Positions 20,136-21,159 of a DNA stretch of 21,159 bases are shown piece by piece. The notes beneath the pieces are model-generated. The model was not told the DNA's origin. It did not search any database and saw only the letters and a program-made list of their open reading frames with translations. Source of the stretch: Stemphylium vesicarium (Eukaryota > Ascomycota > Dothideomycetes > Pleosporales > Pleosporaceae); contig QXCR01000299.1 in the NCBI GenBank assembly GCA_004380135.1, positions 1-21,159 of the forward strand, in the 5' to 3' direction. Made by a program: the position numbers and the translations under genes. Positions within the stretch are counted from its first letter, which is position 1; every line of letters begins with the position of its first letter.

Positions 20136-21159
20136 TTACTCTTTTAGATAAGGTAGTAGATTTACTTCTACTTTAAAGTCCTTAATCTTTTATATACTAA
20201 TAGACTTAGTTAAGCTATCTACTAGTAGAGTAACTATAGGCTGATAGGACAATTCTATTTCCTTATTTTCAACCTTTTCTCTAACAAAGTAATACCTAAT
20301 ATCAATATGCTTAGTTCTAGCGTGATATATAGGATTCTTCGCTAGTTCTATAGCACTTTAGCTATCTGTTTTAATAATCTTTGTGTTATTAAAAATAGGA
20401 ATAATCAAGCTTATCTCTTTAATAAAGAGATTTAGATATAGGCTCTCTTTAACTGCTTCTTTGTAGGCCATAAACTCAGCCTCTGCGCTAGATAGTGCAA
20501 TAGTTTTTTGCAATTTTGATAGCCAGGATATAGCGCTACTATTCTTATTATGGCTTAATAAGAATATATAGCCTATAGTAGACCTTCTACTAGTAAAATC
20601 GCCCCCCCAATCTAAATCTATAGAGCTAGTTAGATTAATTATTTTATCTAGCTATTTTGGCTCTATAGGCTTAGATTAAGTTTTACTAGGGTTTAGATTA
20701 TAGCTTAATACTAGGTCCTTAGTATACTTTATATAGCCCTAGAGGTAGTTTAGACTATTAAAGTAATCTATACTAGAATTAGACATATACCTAGCTAAGC
20801 TATTTATAGCGTATGCTATATTAGGCCTAGTAAAAGTAGTAATATAGATAAGAGAGCTAATTTCTTATTAATATCTTTAGATATCTCTTAGACAAGCCTC
20901 TTCTTTATTACTTTCTAGCTTAGTATTAGGAGCTAGCGGAGCTTCTCTAGGTTTAATACCTTCTTTATTAAATCTAGCTAGTAGTCTACTAATATATTTT
21001 TCTTAAGTTAAATATAAAGATCTTATTACTCTATTTTAATAGATCTCTACTCTAAGAAACTCTTTTACTTCGCCTAAGTTCTTTATTTCTAAAGTAGAAA
21101 TAGAACTAAGCTCTTTAAATAGACTATCTATTATTTACTTACTTTTTATAAATATTAAT
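20136..21159 (-). pseudogene. pol: Ty1/Copia pol, RT C-terminus and RNase H (partial)
   Basis: Minus-strand frame running off the window edge and ending at TAA 20136-20138. Near 21060-21090 it reads IKNLGEVKEFL, the Copia RT signature (usually MKDLGE..FLG), so the YVDD box should lie just beyond 21159. RPNIAYAINSLARYM follows at about 20826-20780. The RNase H part has DLDWGGDFTSRRSTIGY, SSAEAEFMAYKEAV (20500-20460), KTDSxSAIELAKNPIYH and RTKHIDIRYYFVREKV, in the canonical order. About 97 codons (20361-20651) are stop-free, and most of 20220-20640 keeps CpA and TpG. Breaks include TAA at 20358 (expected CAA) and TAG at 20652. It ends with DSLTKSISIxKIKDFKVE. Confidence 0.88.

Noticed and set aside
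1..21159. Host protein-coding genes
   Set aside because: All recognisable coding segments are retrotransposon gag, pol or antisense accessory frames, and all contain stops or are partial; no intron-containing host gene was seen.

Overview
This window looks like heterochromatic, AT-rich, transposon-packed DNA from a filamentous ascomycete. I see no intact host gene, tRNA, rRNA or CRISPR array. Over most of its length CpA and TpG are almost absent and TpA is greatly over-represented. Nearly every broken codon is TAA or TAG where CAA, CAG or TGG is expected, and Cys and His ligands have become Tyr. That is the signature of repeat-induced point mutation (RIP), which is known from Pezizomycotina. 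The genus cannot be named from the sequence.

Layout. (1) 1-~440: a fragment of unknown origin, little touched by RIP. (2) ~440-3699: the 3' half of a Ty3/Gypsy chromovirus ('A1', plus strand) with RT, RNase H, integrase, chromodomain, polypurine tract and a 445-bp LTR. (3) 3700-4670: a spacer. (4) 4671-11559: a complete second member of the same family ('A2', minus strand) with two 445-bp LTRs and 5-bp target duplications GCTAT. (5) 11565-12130 and 18723-~19800: the gag and protease of another Gypsy-like element ('C', plus strand), split by (6) 12131-18717: a complete, different Gypsy element ('B', plus strand) with 232-bp LTRs and target duplications TTCTA. (7) 19841-21159: a 231-bp LTR-like segment and the RT/RNase H end of a Ty1/Copia element on the minus strand, the least mutated coding stretch in the window.

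The two complete insertions are supported by equal-length LTRs and exact target duplications. The gag frame of C reads straight across the TTCTA site once B is removed.

The most unusual signal is an extra reading frame ANTISENSE to pol, between the chromodomain and the 3' LTR. It occurs in family A (both copies) and in the unrelated-looking element B. Each shows a Cys-rich region with C-x2-C-x6-C spacing, joined to a lysine/leucine-rich, coiled-coil-like stretch, and its stops are all of the RIP type. Other points of interest are a 3.25-kb tail-to-tail inverted repeat (A1/A2), sharply bounded islands spared by RIP, and a set of perfect hairpins beside the Copia LTR.

All translations were read by eye. 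Boundaries marked '~' are approximate, and no homology search was possible.
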